Shown here one piece after another: positions 35,137 to 46,296 of a stretch of 64,000 bases of DNA. The translations under genes were made by a program, and so were the position numbers. The stretch covers positions 1 to 64,000 of the forward strand of contig ML991867.1 in NCBI GenBank assembly GCA_010094025.1. Reading direction: 5' to 3'. A model generated the notes under the pieces. The model was not told where the DNA came from. It made no database searches and saw only the letters and a program-made list of their open reading frames with translations. Every line of letters starts with the position of its first letter. The first letter of the stretch is position 1. Origin of the DNA: Viridothelium virens. Its lineage: Eukaryota; Ascomycota; Dothideomycetes; Trypetheliales; Trypetheliaceae.

Positions 35137-35891
35137 CTTGAGTGTTCGTCGGAACTGATAATGAAGGTCAAGAAATTTCTCCCAAGGGTTGCAATGAATT
35201 TATCCGCGTTGATATGGACGAACGTCAAAGTTGGGTGTGGAAGACGTAAGTGTCAGGAAAGTGAGTGATGATAGAGGAAATGTGGGGAAATAGCAGGAAA
35301 TTGGGAATCAACTGGGGGATGCCGTGCTTGGATTGCACTTGGTACGAAGGTGAGAATCTATCAGTGCTCGTTCCACTCTGCTCGAGCAATCCCAGAGCTT
35401 AGTGCAAACTTCAAGATGTTGCTTCCAATGAACTGATAAGTAGGAGCTGTTGCGGAGGATTGTTTATTGGAGCCCGAAATTGCTAACGGCCTAACGGGTG
35501 CACGAAAGAGTGGAGGAAGTGAAATAGGATGTAGCCGATCTTGTAGCCTTTTCACTCAAACCCACACTTGGGGTCTTGCGGCTTGCACAAAGCGAGAATA
35601 CGACTCAGCGACTCTGTACGTGGGGTTCTACTGCATTAGGCTTGTCCTTATCGGGATTTGCAAACAATTTGGTCTTGTGACTTTATCTTGGTGGGCGTCT
35701 CCCAGCTTGAGCATAGCAGGAGAAAGATTGCCATACTGCAGAGGGGGCTATCTGGTTTTCTCCCTCTTCTTCTGTCGCCATTTCTTCTAATCATCACACC
35801 CATTTCTTCTATAAAATTCTCCAGAGTCCTTGTCGAGGGATTTTCCAGAACCTACTGATAACCAAGGTAAGAGTATCAGTCATTTCTATTT
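35137..35891. other. Spacer, nothing recognised
   Basis: It lies between the small conserved gene's 5' end and the SET gene's 3' end. Pyrimidine-rich stretches occur near 35755-35800. No coding frame is credible. Confidence 0.5.
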
Positions 35892-37570
35892 TCACGAAGC
35901 CTTAACAGTAAACAAATGTCGCAAGAGCGCCCACTGATCTTCGAGACAACCTTCGATCTCACTTAGCTTCGCAGCTGTGCCCCGGGTCATGTCCGTAAAC
36001 ACCTCCTCACACCTGCGCTTCACCATTCTCGCAAATCGACTATCAGCCCCATGGCTCTTTGACACATTGCTGAGGACCTCCTGAAGCAGGCCGTAGAGCA
36101 CAGTGCCAAAATCTAGACCAATTTCTTGCAATCTTAAAATCTGCTTGTCTCCTTGCTCACCAGATAAGAAGAGCACTAGCATTGCCAGGGTGAAGTTATG
36201 CACGACCCGCACGGGATGGAATGGTTCCGGGAAGAGTTGTGGGTCAATCTCGAAATATATCAGAAAGCCAGTAGGAAGTGCATCCGCTTTGGACTGTTCA
36301 GTTGAGAGCTGGTTGACGAAAACCTGCTGTTGTATTGAGGGACTAGGCTGTCTTCCAAGCGGCCATTTCCTAGTAGATTCGAGAGTTTTCTTCGCCTGGG
36401 ACAGGTTCTCTAATGCATCTATGGAGTTTTCACACTTTTTGCCCTTTTCCAAGAGTTGTATTGCGCGTTCTTCCGCAGCCTGTATAGACGTCCGGTCCAG
36501 CGGATCCCCGTTGGCACCTTCAAAGCTATCTTCCCGTAGTGTTGGACCCTTCTGACATTTGGGGCACCCACAGGCAAAATTGTACCGCGTTTGTAGAGCC
36601 TGCTGACGCCGTTCGTAAGGGTCACTAGTGTCGATGTAAGAGATAAAAATTTCCTCATCTTGCTTGATTGTCTTTAAGGTGCGGAGAGAGAGACTTGGGC
36701 CGTCGAAGACTACTACAGCGTTTGGGTCGCATGAATGGTTGGTGCTACACACCAGGGGATCTATGCATATACCAAGTGGGTCGAACGTCGGGGTCACTAC
36801 AGTTAAAGCGTTTGTCATCATCTGTGGAAGTCAGCAAAGATGAGCAACCATTTGTGTAGTTGGATTGAAGGGACTTTCTTACAATACCAAGGGATCGTTC
36901 AACGACATGAAGACTTAACCCCGTCTTTTCGGCTCCTGCCAGCTGAAAGATACCGTAGGAGAGCACGTCGAAAGTCTCCTTCTCCCTATCACCTTGAGCT
37001 TTGATATGCTCGATATGAGCCTGAAGATGCATAAAATCTTCCCATTGAGCTCCAGTGATCAAGCCATGCTCTCGCCGCTTGAGAAGAGACAGCACTGCCC
37101 TTGCTGCGTTTGGGAGGCTTCCTTTCGACCGTACTACCGACAACAGCTTACATTCAATCTTGTGTTCGCGCTTCCACGATTGGCTTTGACATGTCTGGGT
37201 AGCTTTGTAATCAGATAGTCCTCAGGAAGTTCGGACTTTGCAAAGGGCAAAGCACCACGGACTGGATGGGCACGAAGAAATTGCTGAGCGATAATATATG
37301 AGTCCTTACCTTGCCGCAATAGCGAAGCGCCTGGCAGCCTGTGCACGCCTTCACAGTATTTTTATCTTCACCTCGGCTACCAATAGTAGATTGCGCAGTC
37401 CAAACAAAACAATTGGCGCAGGTGTCTTGAAGCCGTGGCGCATCAAGTGCGGTGATCTCTGGCCGAGCAATTGACAAAATCGCTTCGCCTGGGTTGATGT
37501 CCTTTGTAGCGAAGAATCCATTGCCTTCCGTTCTCGATAGTCTCACTATTCCATTGATGATATTCGCCAT
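35892..37570 (-). CDS. MYND/SET protein, SMYD-like lysine methyltransferase
   Basis: Exons 37570-37310, 37194-36883 and 36821-35892, phase 0 throughout, give 500 aa. The split SET domain opens at GNGFFATKDINPGEAILS (residues 16-33). It is interrupted by a MYND zinc finger: CANCFVW, CTGCQALRYCGK, then after the first intron CQSQSWKREHKIEC. The SET core resumes with STNHSCDPNAVVVF and EEIFISYID, followed by the post-SET cysteines CGCPKCQ. These are the SAM- and lysine-binding elements of the SMYD group and all are present. The last 200 residues are helical, TPR-like. Substrate (histone or other protein) is not predictable. Removing intron 1 is what rebuilds the MYND finger, which supports the model. 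Confidence 0.9.
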
Positions 37571-37991
37571 GTCATGGATGAGCGCAATAGTCTGGAGATC
37601 GTCGAGAAAAGATTTTGGGAGGGACTCTCAAAAGGTCCACCTGACCGTCGGTCTTCCTCTCTCATTTATCAAAGTGACGATCAGAACACGAACCAGATTC
37701 TCCCATCAATCATGCGGCGTAATACGTATTTTTAAGGTACCGTAAAAAAAGAGTGAGGATGGCTTCGTAAGTTTGCAACTATCGAGGTACGCAATGTAGA
37801 GCATGGTGGAGACTTGCACTTCGGCGAGCTTACGTTTCCGCCACACCTCATGGGATCAAACCATAGTCCCTCCAGTGCGCTACTAATCGTACATAAGAGG
37901 AAATGTCATCTTAAAATAATGTTCCGTAAAGTTTCACATTTTGGCCATTGCCGGGTATCTGTTACTGCTCAATCCACACTGACTTTCTCTC
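37571..37991. other. Spacer between SET gene start and glucosyltransferase end
   Basis: Upstream region of the SET gene and 3' flank of the glucosyltransferase gene. Nothing else was recognised. Confidence 0.5.
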
Positions 37992-40900
37992 TTACGCCTT
38001 TTCTTCCTTCGACTCTCCTTTACCATTCTTCCCTTTCTTCTCAGTCATCGCCATATCACCCTTCAGCATCCATGCGTTCAGCACCTCTCTCTCCAATTGC
38101 TCCCATCCCCGCCTCTGCTTATCCTCCTCCTCCTCCTCCTCTCCTCCTCTCCCCTCCATCTCCCTCTCCACCTCGCACCTCCCCTGCCTAACCCTCGCCT
38201 CCCTCAACCTCCCAGTCGGCTGCCTCCCCTTCCCGACCTCCTTCCTCAACCCCTGCGCCACAAACGCCAGCGGTCCCACCACCGCACTCACATCCTTCAA
38301 CACCAACCCCCCAATCCCCTTCCCAAACCCCTCACACCCCCCCAACGCCCGATCCCCAATCCCGGTCCCCTCCCCACTAAACCCCTCCTTCACGCCCCTC
38401 CGCGGCTGACTCACCAACCCGCCCCACCCATCCCGAATCCCGTACCCGAACTCCAGACGCGCGGCCCGCATCCCTGAGCGCCACCCTGTGATCCGCGGAG
38501 GCCGGCGCACTGTCGAGTCGCCGTACAGCCGTGGCGCGTTGTGGAAGCCCTGGGCGACGGCCAGCGCGAGGTCGATCGGGTGCGCGGCTAGCGTGGATGC
38601 GATGCGTAGTGCGGAGTCGCCGGTGAGACCTGCGATTTCGGTGGGGAGGGCTTCGAGGGGCTCGGTGGAGAGGGTGCTGCCGAGGGTGGGGGCTCGGTCG
38701 AGGGCACTGGCAGGATGGCGACGGAGAGGTTTTTTGGGGGTGGGTTGATTTGGGTTGGAGGGAGGGGACGTGTGTCGCGACGAGGGAGGTACCGCTTGTT
38801 GGTGAGAGTCGCTGCGGTTGAGACCGGAGCGGATTACTTGCTCCGTATTGAGGTTTGGGATGGTGCTGAGGTTTTGAAGGGAGTTCTTTGATGAAGAGAA
38901 CTTCCCAGGCTCTGTGCTTTGTTGTTGATCGATTGCTGTCACACCATCCCTACAGTCTGCGACGTCAATTTTGGCATTGGTGCTTTCGTCATGCTCCGTT
39001 TTTTGTTGTTGTTCTCTTTCTTTTTCTTTTTCTTTCCTCTTCTTTTCTAGCCTCCTTCTCTTCTTCTCATGCTTTCCCCTAGCCTTGACAGTCTTGGCAA
39101 CGCCTACAGGCAACTGACTCACTCCTCCTGCCAATCCTATCACAGTGCCGCTCAGTGCACCTCCGATACCTGTAATTGGCCCGGGGGGGGCCTTCGAAAT
39201 CATTCCATTCGTAGTGACGAACGAGCCTCAACTTATTCCAGTTCAGCTTCTTCCTCTCAACTAGGATTTCTGCCGCAAGGGCTGATACTCGGATACCACG
39301 CTTCTTGTCCTTGACACGCCAGACGGCGACACGGTCTGGCAAAAGCTCGCACCTCATGTCAGAGTTTTGACCCTCTCGTCCAACCGGTAGAAGTCGCTGG
39401 AAGCTCTTGACGGCATTTTCGGCTCCATCACCCTCATGCGCGATGCCATCTGCCATCTTCTTAACATTTTGTCTCGCCTCCTCAGTGAGGCATTCTCCAA
39501 TCCCCCTTGCCAGCTTCTCGGCTGTCAATTTCTTATAGGGGATACATCTCTTTGCGCCCGCTTGAGCTCTTGTCACCATGTTTCCCCAGAAAGGTTGATC
39601 GCCAAAAAATGGCACTATCATCGTAGGCTTGCCACACTTTAGTCCAATGGCAGTAGTGCCAGCTCCACCATGGTGTACAACCGCTGCACATCTTGGAAAG
39701 AGCCAGTCGTGGGGAGTATTACCTAGCATGAAAATGTTGTCCGGAACGTCGTTACCTTCACCGCCAATTCCACCCCACCCTTTAGAAACCAACGCACGAA
39801 CTCCAGCCTGTTCGACAGCCTTAAATATCATGTCCGTAAAGCTGTCCGGATCATCAACGACAATGGAACCAAATCCAACATACACCGGGGGATCTCCAGC
39901 ATTAAGGAAGTCGGTCAAATCCTTAGGTGGCTCGAAGCTTTCCGCCATGTCCAAAAACACAAAGCCTCCAATCTCGATTTCTGGGCCCCAGTCGGCAGGC
40001 TTTGGAACGAGCGACGGCGACCAAAGATATGTATGAGGAACCTTGAAGCGGTAGAGCTGCCCTGGAGCCCAAACCGTGCTCACCGGATCCAATCCGAGCG
40101 TGTCCGTGCGAAATCTATTTACCAAGTCTCCCAAACCTTGCCATGTCATCAATTCAACCAGTGGATAAGACATGAAATTCGTATAATTTGCATCGACATT
40201 GCCTTTCTTGATATTCGCCATTGGATGCGGAAAAGCTGTCGTCGGACTATAGGGGAACGTGAACATGATATGCAAGGGAACCCCTAAACGTTCCGCGATA
40301 TGAACATGCGCAAAAGAAGGCGGGTTCGCGATGATTGCGTCCGCAACAAACGTGTATTTCTCATTGATTTTCTGATGGCTGTCTTGATCGATTTCATCCG
40401 TTGAGTTCGTGCAAGCGCGCCACATGCCATTGAACATTTCGTACATGGCTTTTCTTCTTCGTCCAATTTCTCCCTGTTTTACAGTATCGAGGGAAGGGAT
40501 GAGTCCGGGATTTTTCACCATGAAAGCCATTAACTCAGATGGATCCCCACCAACAGAGAAAAACTCGAGGCCAGGGTCCTGCTCAACGAATTTCTTAAAG
40601 GCGGGATGAGTTGCAACCCGAACGCGATGACCATGCTGCTTCTTTAAACTCCTGCCAATCTTTAGGAACGGCTGAATATCGCCACGGGACCCGATTACTA
40701 TTATTACAACGTTCAGTGGTGGCGATGAGAGATCCTGTTCTGTCGCAAATGGGCCGTTGAGGGTGTTTGAGACGAGTGAGGAGATCGCAGCATTACCTGA
40801 TTGATCTTGTTTGGATGGTCGTTTTGCAAGCGATCCTGCTAGGACAGACTCTTGATCGTCGGCTTGCTTGTGACGCGTAGGAAGATCGAGATGATGGTGT

Positions 40901-41619
40901 AGACCCGCGCCAAGGGCTCTTGCTAGGTATCCGCTGTTCAGAGTTTCATTGACCGTAATCTTCAGCCGTCCATCTCTCTTTGATATCTTGCCTTTCGTTT
41001 CAAAATGCTCATTTCCAACCTTGAGTCTATCGTATTCCTCTACGCTCGAATCCGCGCTAACGCTCTTCTTGCCGTGCTCTTTGGACCGATGCGCGGCCTT
41101 TTGACCATCCTGCTGCGTCTTTGTAGCATAGCTGTCCTGGCTATCGGACTCACCCGAAGAGGAGCTCGAAAGATCTGAGTCCGAAAAAGGCTCAAACTGG
41201 TATGGGAAAGGGTCCAGATTAGTTCGCTGCGGTTCAGGATCATCTTTCGATTTACTACTTAGCCATGAAGTCTTGGACCGAAGTCTCCACGGTCTTCTCC
41301 CATCATTTTCCAAACCGGCATTGCCCCTCCAGGTTGGGGCCGTGCCTACTGGTTTTGGAAGAATTTGTTGACTCGCCCCAATCTCGTTACATTCAGGGTG
41401 TTCGTGTCCCGCCAGCTGCTTCTCTGCCATTAGCGCCGTCGTATTCAGGTCACTGATGTCGGTAGCTCCTCGCTCAGGCGCAGTGGGTATTGGATCTTGG
41501 GGGGCCGACTTGGATTCATTGGACTCGACCGTAGTGGATACCTTCGCAGGTATGCTAGTACTCTCCTCGTCGTCCGCTGCCTCTGTAGGGCTTAAAGGAT
41601 CCAAGTGGCTGGTCGACAT
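37992..41619 (-). CDS. GT1/GT28 UDP-glucosyltransferase, frame broken at a G8 run
   Basis: The first frame (41619 to about 39190) encodes an acidic, Ser-rich N terminus, then the glycosyltransferase pair: VIIVIGSRGDIQPFLKIGR (about residue 306), PPVYVGFGSIVVDDPD, and the sugar-nucleotide motif VVHHGGAGTTAIGLKCGKPT with FFGDQPFWG (about 650-680). These match sterol 3-beta-glucosyltransferase-like enzymes that lack the GRAM/PH front of Atg26. After DFEGP, at G8 of 39183-39190, the frame slips. A second frame then stays open for about 400 codons to 37992 and carries a conserved fungal tail (PITGIGGALSGTVIGLAGG, AVAQGFHNAPRLYGD, WGGLVSQPRRG). A one-base error or true indel in the homopolymer is likely. 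The catalytic domain lies wholly before the break. Lipid or sterol glucosylation is inferred. Confidence 0.85.
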
Positions 41620-42671
41620 CGCAGACTCTTGGACCCAGAAGAGCTCTCGGCACGATTTTCACATCTACGACTCAAGATGGTCCTCCGAAAGCCGGGAGCG
41701 AGAAGGGCATCTGTAGGAAGAAGCAATCTTCTCCGTAGAGCTTGAATTGAGGGAGGCAGTATCCAGCGACGAAGGCATAAGCAGTAGAAGCGGAGTTATG
41801 TGGGAAATCTGAGTTGGTTTCCATTGCTACCTTTTACGAAATACATCTTGAAAGCTGTGAGTATCGGAGGAAAGGTAGTTGAGTGGATATTTCCGCCGCT
41901 GCTGTACTGAGTGCTCAGTGTTTCAACCCAGAAAGTTCTTGCCCGGGGTTGTGCCCGGGGTTGGACAATCGGCATTTCTGTTATGATCTTCTGACTGCAT
42001 CAGGGGGGCCCTGGCCGGAGTAGGGAGTTTCCTCTCAAGCAACGCTTGAATTGGCGAATGCCGCAAATTGGCGGACGCGAGATGAAACTCTCAGCATGAC
42101 GTTGGTCCTGCAGCTCTAGCGGCACGGGAACGATAGTCCCAAGGTCGCCACCCGGCCGTTACAGTACCGCCATTGATGCAGACGGGACGCATCAGCTAAG
42201 CCTGAAAGCTTGTTGATCCGAGTGATGATATATGATTCGCGATTTTAATAGAGCGAACAAGCTTTTCCACTAAGTTTACCAGCTGCTGTCGATGAACAGA
42301 AAAGTCCTTGCCGCCGATCGCGCGCTCAACTATGCGACACCGTGAGGTGGTGGGCTCGTAAGGCGGCAAGGAATCTCTTCATGGCGTGTTGAGAGGATCG
42401 ACATACTGGCAATTGCTAGAATTAATAGTGGTCTAATTACGGGATAGATGGATTTTTTATTAATTATATCCTACTTCACAACGGCTATTATAACGTCAAT
42501 CCCAATTGGAGCGCCGACCCAGACCGCCTGAAAAATTGTTGCCATGGCCAATAATGTACACGAATCGTTGCATCGTCAATACCCCTCCCAGTTATCAGCT
42601 ACGGACACAGCTGTAATCAGTTCGCTCAGAGGCTACGCTGATTACTTTCTACCTGGGAGCTGTTGTTCTTC
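41620..42671. other. Spacer with one short tandem repeat
   Basis: Upstream region of the glucosyltransferase gene. TGCCCGGGGTTG occurs twice in tandem near 41940-41965. The segment around 42440-42480 is AT-rich. No gene was found. Confidence 0.5.
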
Positions 42672-43291
42672 TTAGACCTGGCTCATATGGGGTTGACCCG
42701 GACGACGTACACCACGAACGTTTACGCCACCACTCCTGCCTTGCAAAGCAGAAAGGACCGCGGAGACGAGGAATGAGGCGAAGCCAAACCACAAGAAGGC
42801 AGTAGAAGCTTGAGCTTCTCGACATCTTTTCGTCCTGTCGAAGGAGCCATTCGTAATTTTGTTATTTAGGGTATAGTTCTGATACCGTATAAGTTTCAAC
42901 TTCAGAAAACAGTGAATTTGGGCTGATGCTTACCGGGTCGCCACAGCTGTGGACTCTCAACTCGGCTGCCATTGCAACGGCACCACAGAAGAAAAAGATT
43001 GTATTGAGAACGTCCAGCGCGACCATGAGCACAGGGTGGATGACAAAGCTGTCCCGAAAGCTCGCAGGGATGAGATAGAACAGTGAAAGCATCGAGAAGA
43101 CGGCGACGAACATATCGTAGTTGATAAGCGAGGGATTGCCGGCAAAAGATGTTGCGATGATATTTCCAATGAGCGCCATAATAAGCAGTGTCCAGAAGAA
43201 CTGTCGCAATATTAATATACGTCGCAAACACGTTGCGATGATCCTCTAGTCATACCTGGAGCACTCTCAAGGCAGTATTAACAAGCGCCAT
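42672..43291 (-). CDS. MARVEL-domain four-helix membrane protein
   Basis: Exons 43291-43256, 43200-42934 and 42878-42672, all phase 0, give 169 aa. Four hydrophobic helices are visible: TLLIMALIGNIIATSFA, FVAVFSMLSLFYLIPASF, PVLMVALDVLNTIFFFCGAVAMAAEL and ASTAFLWFGFASFLVSAVLS. The CREAQAST segment before helix 4 is typical of fungal MARVEL proteins related to Nce102, which organise eisosome/MCC plasma-membrane domains. The first exon encodes only 12 residues; it was accepted because VLQ joins FFWTLL exactly as the family requires. The C terminus is short and basic. It diverges from the dioxygenase gene at 44486. Confidence 0.85.
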
Positions 43292-44485
43292 GACGGTAGT
43301 ATTCTTGAGGAATGTCGTGCAATCTAGGGCGAGTATTGATAGTAGCAATGAAGGGCTGTTCCTAGAGATGTCTTGAGAACCAGCGGCAGATTGATAGGAT
43401 AAACAAGAAACTTGTTTATGGTACGGCTGAGGTTAAGAGATAGGATGATTGTAGTAGAAAGGTAGGCAGCAGGAGTTTACCGGTACGGACTATTGGTATT
43501 AGAGGATCCTGTGTTGTTGCCCTGGCGTCATCGCAGCAGCTTTGCCCACTCGGCTTGTTTCGGCTTCCAGACGTCATCCGCCACAAAAGCATTCCAAGCT
43601 CTCACCAGTAATCTGTTCTATGCCTAAAGCTCCTTAGACTAGACCATTTTGGACTTCGCGAGCTGATGCCGCCTCATTATTGCATCTGTCGCATTACGCG
43701 CAACGGATGCACCCTTACTCAGGGAAGTACATGAGGGAATGCGTATCGGAAAGTTCTGAGTATGGAGTTAGTCTACCGCAATATGCATTGTGCTTTACGC
43801 ATCGGATGTGACTGCATGAAACTTGACAACGTCAGTGACTGATATTTACCGGTCCCAGAGAGATCGGGTGAGCTCAAGGTGTGGCGTTTTGCTCACCCAT
43901 GGCAACACCCGACAGGGCTCATGGATTATGTGGATTTGCTTCATCATCAGTCGCCAATAATGACGACCATGCTCACTGGCTCCGACAATCCGGGGCCGGG
44001 CCTTGTACACATCGTTATTCTGATTCCCATCCTGCTTACCTAGTCGATACTCGCGGGATCCGCTGCCGTGCAACGAATCTAAGTGATGTGAGCATTGCAT
44101 AGCCTCCACAGCGGACCCTCTTTGGCAATTGGAGCTGCTTATATCCAGTGTTGGATGCACCAAGATCTTCTACATGATTAGCTTCAAGTCAATATTGAAG
44201 CCGATCTGATAGAAAACATTGGAATACTCTTGCTGAACTAGAAGGCAAAACCCTCACATTGTTTAACAGCTTATCTGGCCAAGGTGGGGTTAACTTCGTC
44301 TGGCGTCAATCTACCTTCAGGGATTCTATGACATCTATGACATCCTCCAGTCGACTTCTATAGATTCTGAATTGTGAGGATATTGAGAATTCTGCATTAT
44401 CGGTCAAGAGTGGTAATCAATCACGAATCATAGATGCGCAGTAAAGATTAGTTGAATCATCCAATCACCAGCTACTCTACCGAGA
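43292..44485. other. Divergent spacer, nothing recognised
   Basis: Shared upstream region of the MARVEL gene (minus) and the phytanoyl-CoA-dioxygenase-like gene (plus). A minus-strand frame at 43846-44163 has no family features. Confidence 0.5.
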
Positions 44486-45549
44486 ATGGCTCCATCTGCC
44501 ATCACCTCTGGCCCTCCGACCAGTGGAGTTTCTTTGGATGAGGGTCTCACCGCGGAGCAATTGGAATTCTGGAATAAGAATGGCTACCTAATAATACCCG
44601 ATGCGCTGTCAGGAGACACGGTTGCTGAGCTTCTATCCGACGCGCATCAGATGCTCGACAACTTTCCTCTCGAAGATCATCCTATGACCAGGTTCTCCAC
44701 GGGCGACGGTGCAGACGAGAAACACGTTGGCGATGAGTACTTCTTGCAAAGTGGCGACAAAATACGATTTTTCTTCGAAGAGGGTTTGCTACCAAAATTC
44801 ATTGCCAAAGGTCTGAGACAAGGAACTGACTAGGACGATTGATAGATGCGTTCGATACAGAGGGCAAACTCACACGGCCAAAATCACGGGCAATCAACAA
44901 GATTGGCCACGCGTTACACACACTCTCTCCACCCTTCTCACGAATATCCCTGTCAAACGAGAACAGAGCGATTGCAAAATCCCTTGGATTTCTACAACCA
45001 CAGATGCTTCAGTCGATGCTTATCTGCAAACAACCTGAAATCGGTGGACGCGTACCCCCACATCAAGATTCATGCTTCCTCTACACGAATCCTCCTAGCG
45101 CCGTAGGTTTCTGGTACGCCCTCGAAGATGCAGATGCTGGCAATGGGTGCTTGAGCTTTGCAGAAGGAAGTCATAGAAGAGCGCCAATAAGGAGCAGGTT
45201 CGTTCGATCAGGGTCGGGTACGGAAGATGGGGATTCTACGTTGGTAGCAGGAAAAAACGATACAACGTCAGGTGGTACGGAATTCGTTAACAACGAGGGT
45301 GCACAATATCCCGGTGGACTTGTAGAAGACCCTGAAGTCAAGAAGGAGGAGTACACAATGGGTCCGGTAAAGGCGGGAAGTCTGGTATTAATACATGGAA
45401 ATATACTGCACAAAAGCGAGAGGAATACAAGTGGACGAAGTCGGTTCATCTACACATTTCATCTTATCGAAGGCAAGGACGCTGGGTGCGAGTATGACGA
45501 TCGGAATTGGTTACAGCCGACAAATGAGGGCTTTGCCCGCCTCTATTGA
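44486..45549 (+). CDS. Phytanoyl-CoA dioxygenase (PhyH) family oxygenase
   Basis: Exons 44486-44783 and 44846-45549 give 333 aa. The 62-bp intron has a GTTTGC donor, weaker than usual, but the join FFFEE-DAFDTEGKL matches the family. The Fe(II) ligands are His172 and Asp174 in VPPHQDSCFL and a distal His in LVLIHGNILHKSERN, followed by Arg in GRSRFIYTFHL for 2-oxoglutarate. Residues 21-40 (LTAEQLEFWNKNGYLIIPDA) are the standard PhyH opening. The eukaryotic PHYHD1 group, without a peroxisomal leader, fits best; the substrate is not predictable. A perfect 16-bp palindrome follows 40 bp after the stop. Confidence 0.9.
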
Positions 45550-46296
45550 CGACAACATAGCTGCCGATGAGAAATTTCTTTAGAATCTACCGTATATATA
45601 CGGTTAATAGAGACTATATATGATACTAGCGTGGCGGCACAGTCCCTTTCAGTGGAGATTCTAGCCTCTTGGAAACCCCTCCGACAAGCATCAAAGGAAG
45701 ACCGAACACGTCGTCAAGAAAATGTCTGCCGGGCATCCTAAACGCATTCAGTGCAATAGCGTGATGACTGAGTACGGAGTACAAGTCCTCCTCAAGTGAC
45801 TCGTGAAATACCTGTGTTTAGTTTGGGATCTCCGACTTGACACGCCGGGCCACAGCAGAATTGAAAAGTAATCCTGCTTTCAATTTGCAGTAGCCTGCCT
45901 ATATAAAGTCACTACTAACAAGATGATTCTCGAATTGGCAATTTTTTTTTGTGGTTCCGCAACATGCACCCAAATCGCTGCCGCTAGCGGCATGAGGCTG
46001 AGTCCTTTCCGCCGCTAAATTCTTGCTAGTCTTGTTAGTCTCGTCGTCTTACCGGCCTCGTGAGAATATTAACTCTTCGCCAGCAAACCGTTTCAGCGGG
46101 TGACGCTTTCGCTCGGCGTCGAATTGAATAGATTGGACATTGCAAAGACCATCCTCTTCCCTACTTCGTTGGCCACTCTTCCCATTGGCTGGCTGTTCAG
46201 CTATGCTCTCAAGCCACGCTTGCTTGAAACCCTCTTATACTCAAGCAACTCACCCCGTTATCGTCTTTTTGTGTGTTTTTCTTCAAACAGATCGAC
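45550..46296. other. Spacer with a perfect palindrome
   Basis: 3' flank of the PhyH gene and promoter of the Zn2Cys6 gene. It holds the palindrome at 45589-45604 and a T9 run near 45941. An apparent splice acceptor (TTCAAACAG) just before 46291 suggests an intron in the next gene's 5' UTR. Confidence 0.5.
45589..45604. repeat. Perfect 16-bp palindrome after PhyH
   Basis: ACCGTATATATACGGT equals its own reverse complement. Its TATATA core is also the efficiency element used in fungal 3'-end formation, and it sits where the PhyH 3' UTR should end. Confidence 0.7.

Noticed and set aside
38097-38477. Plus-strand Pro/Leu-rich frames near 38.1-38.5 kb
   Set aside because: They are antisense to the conserved tail of the glucosyltransferase and are low-complexity.
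42030-42600. A biosynthetic gene cluster spanning glucosyltransferase to Zn2Cys6 gene (38-48 kb)
   Set aside because: There is no synthase, cyclase or P450. The glucosyltransferase and MARVEL genes are common core families, and proximity to the PhyH enzyme is not enough.
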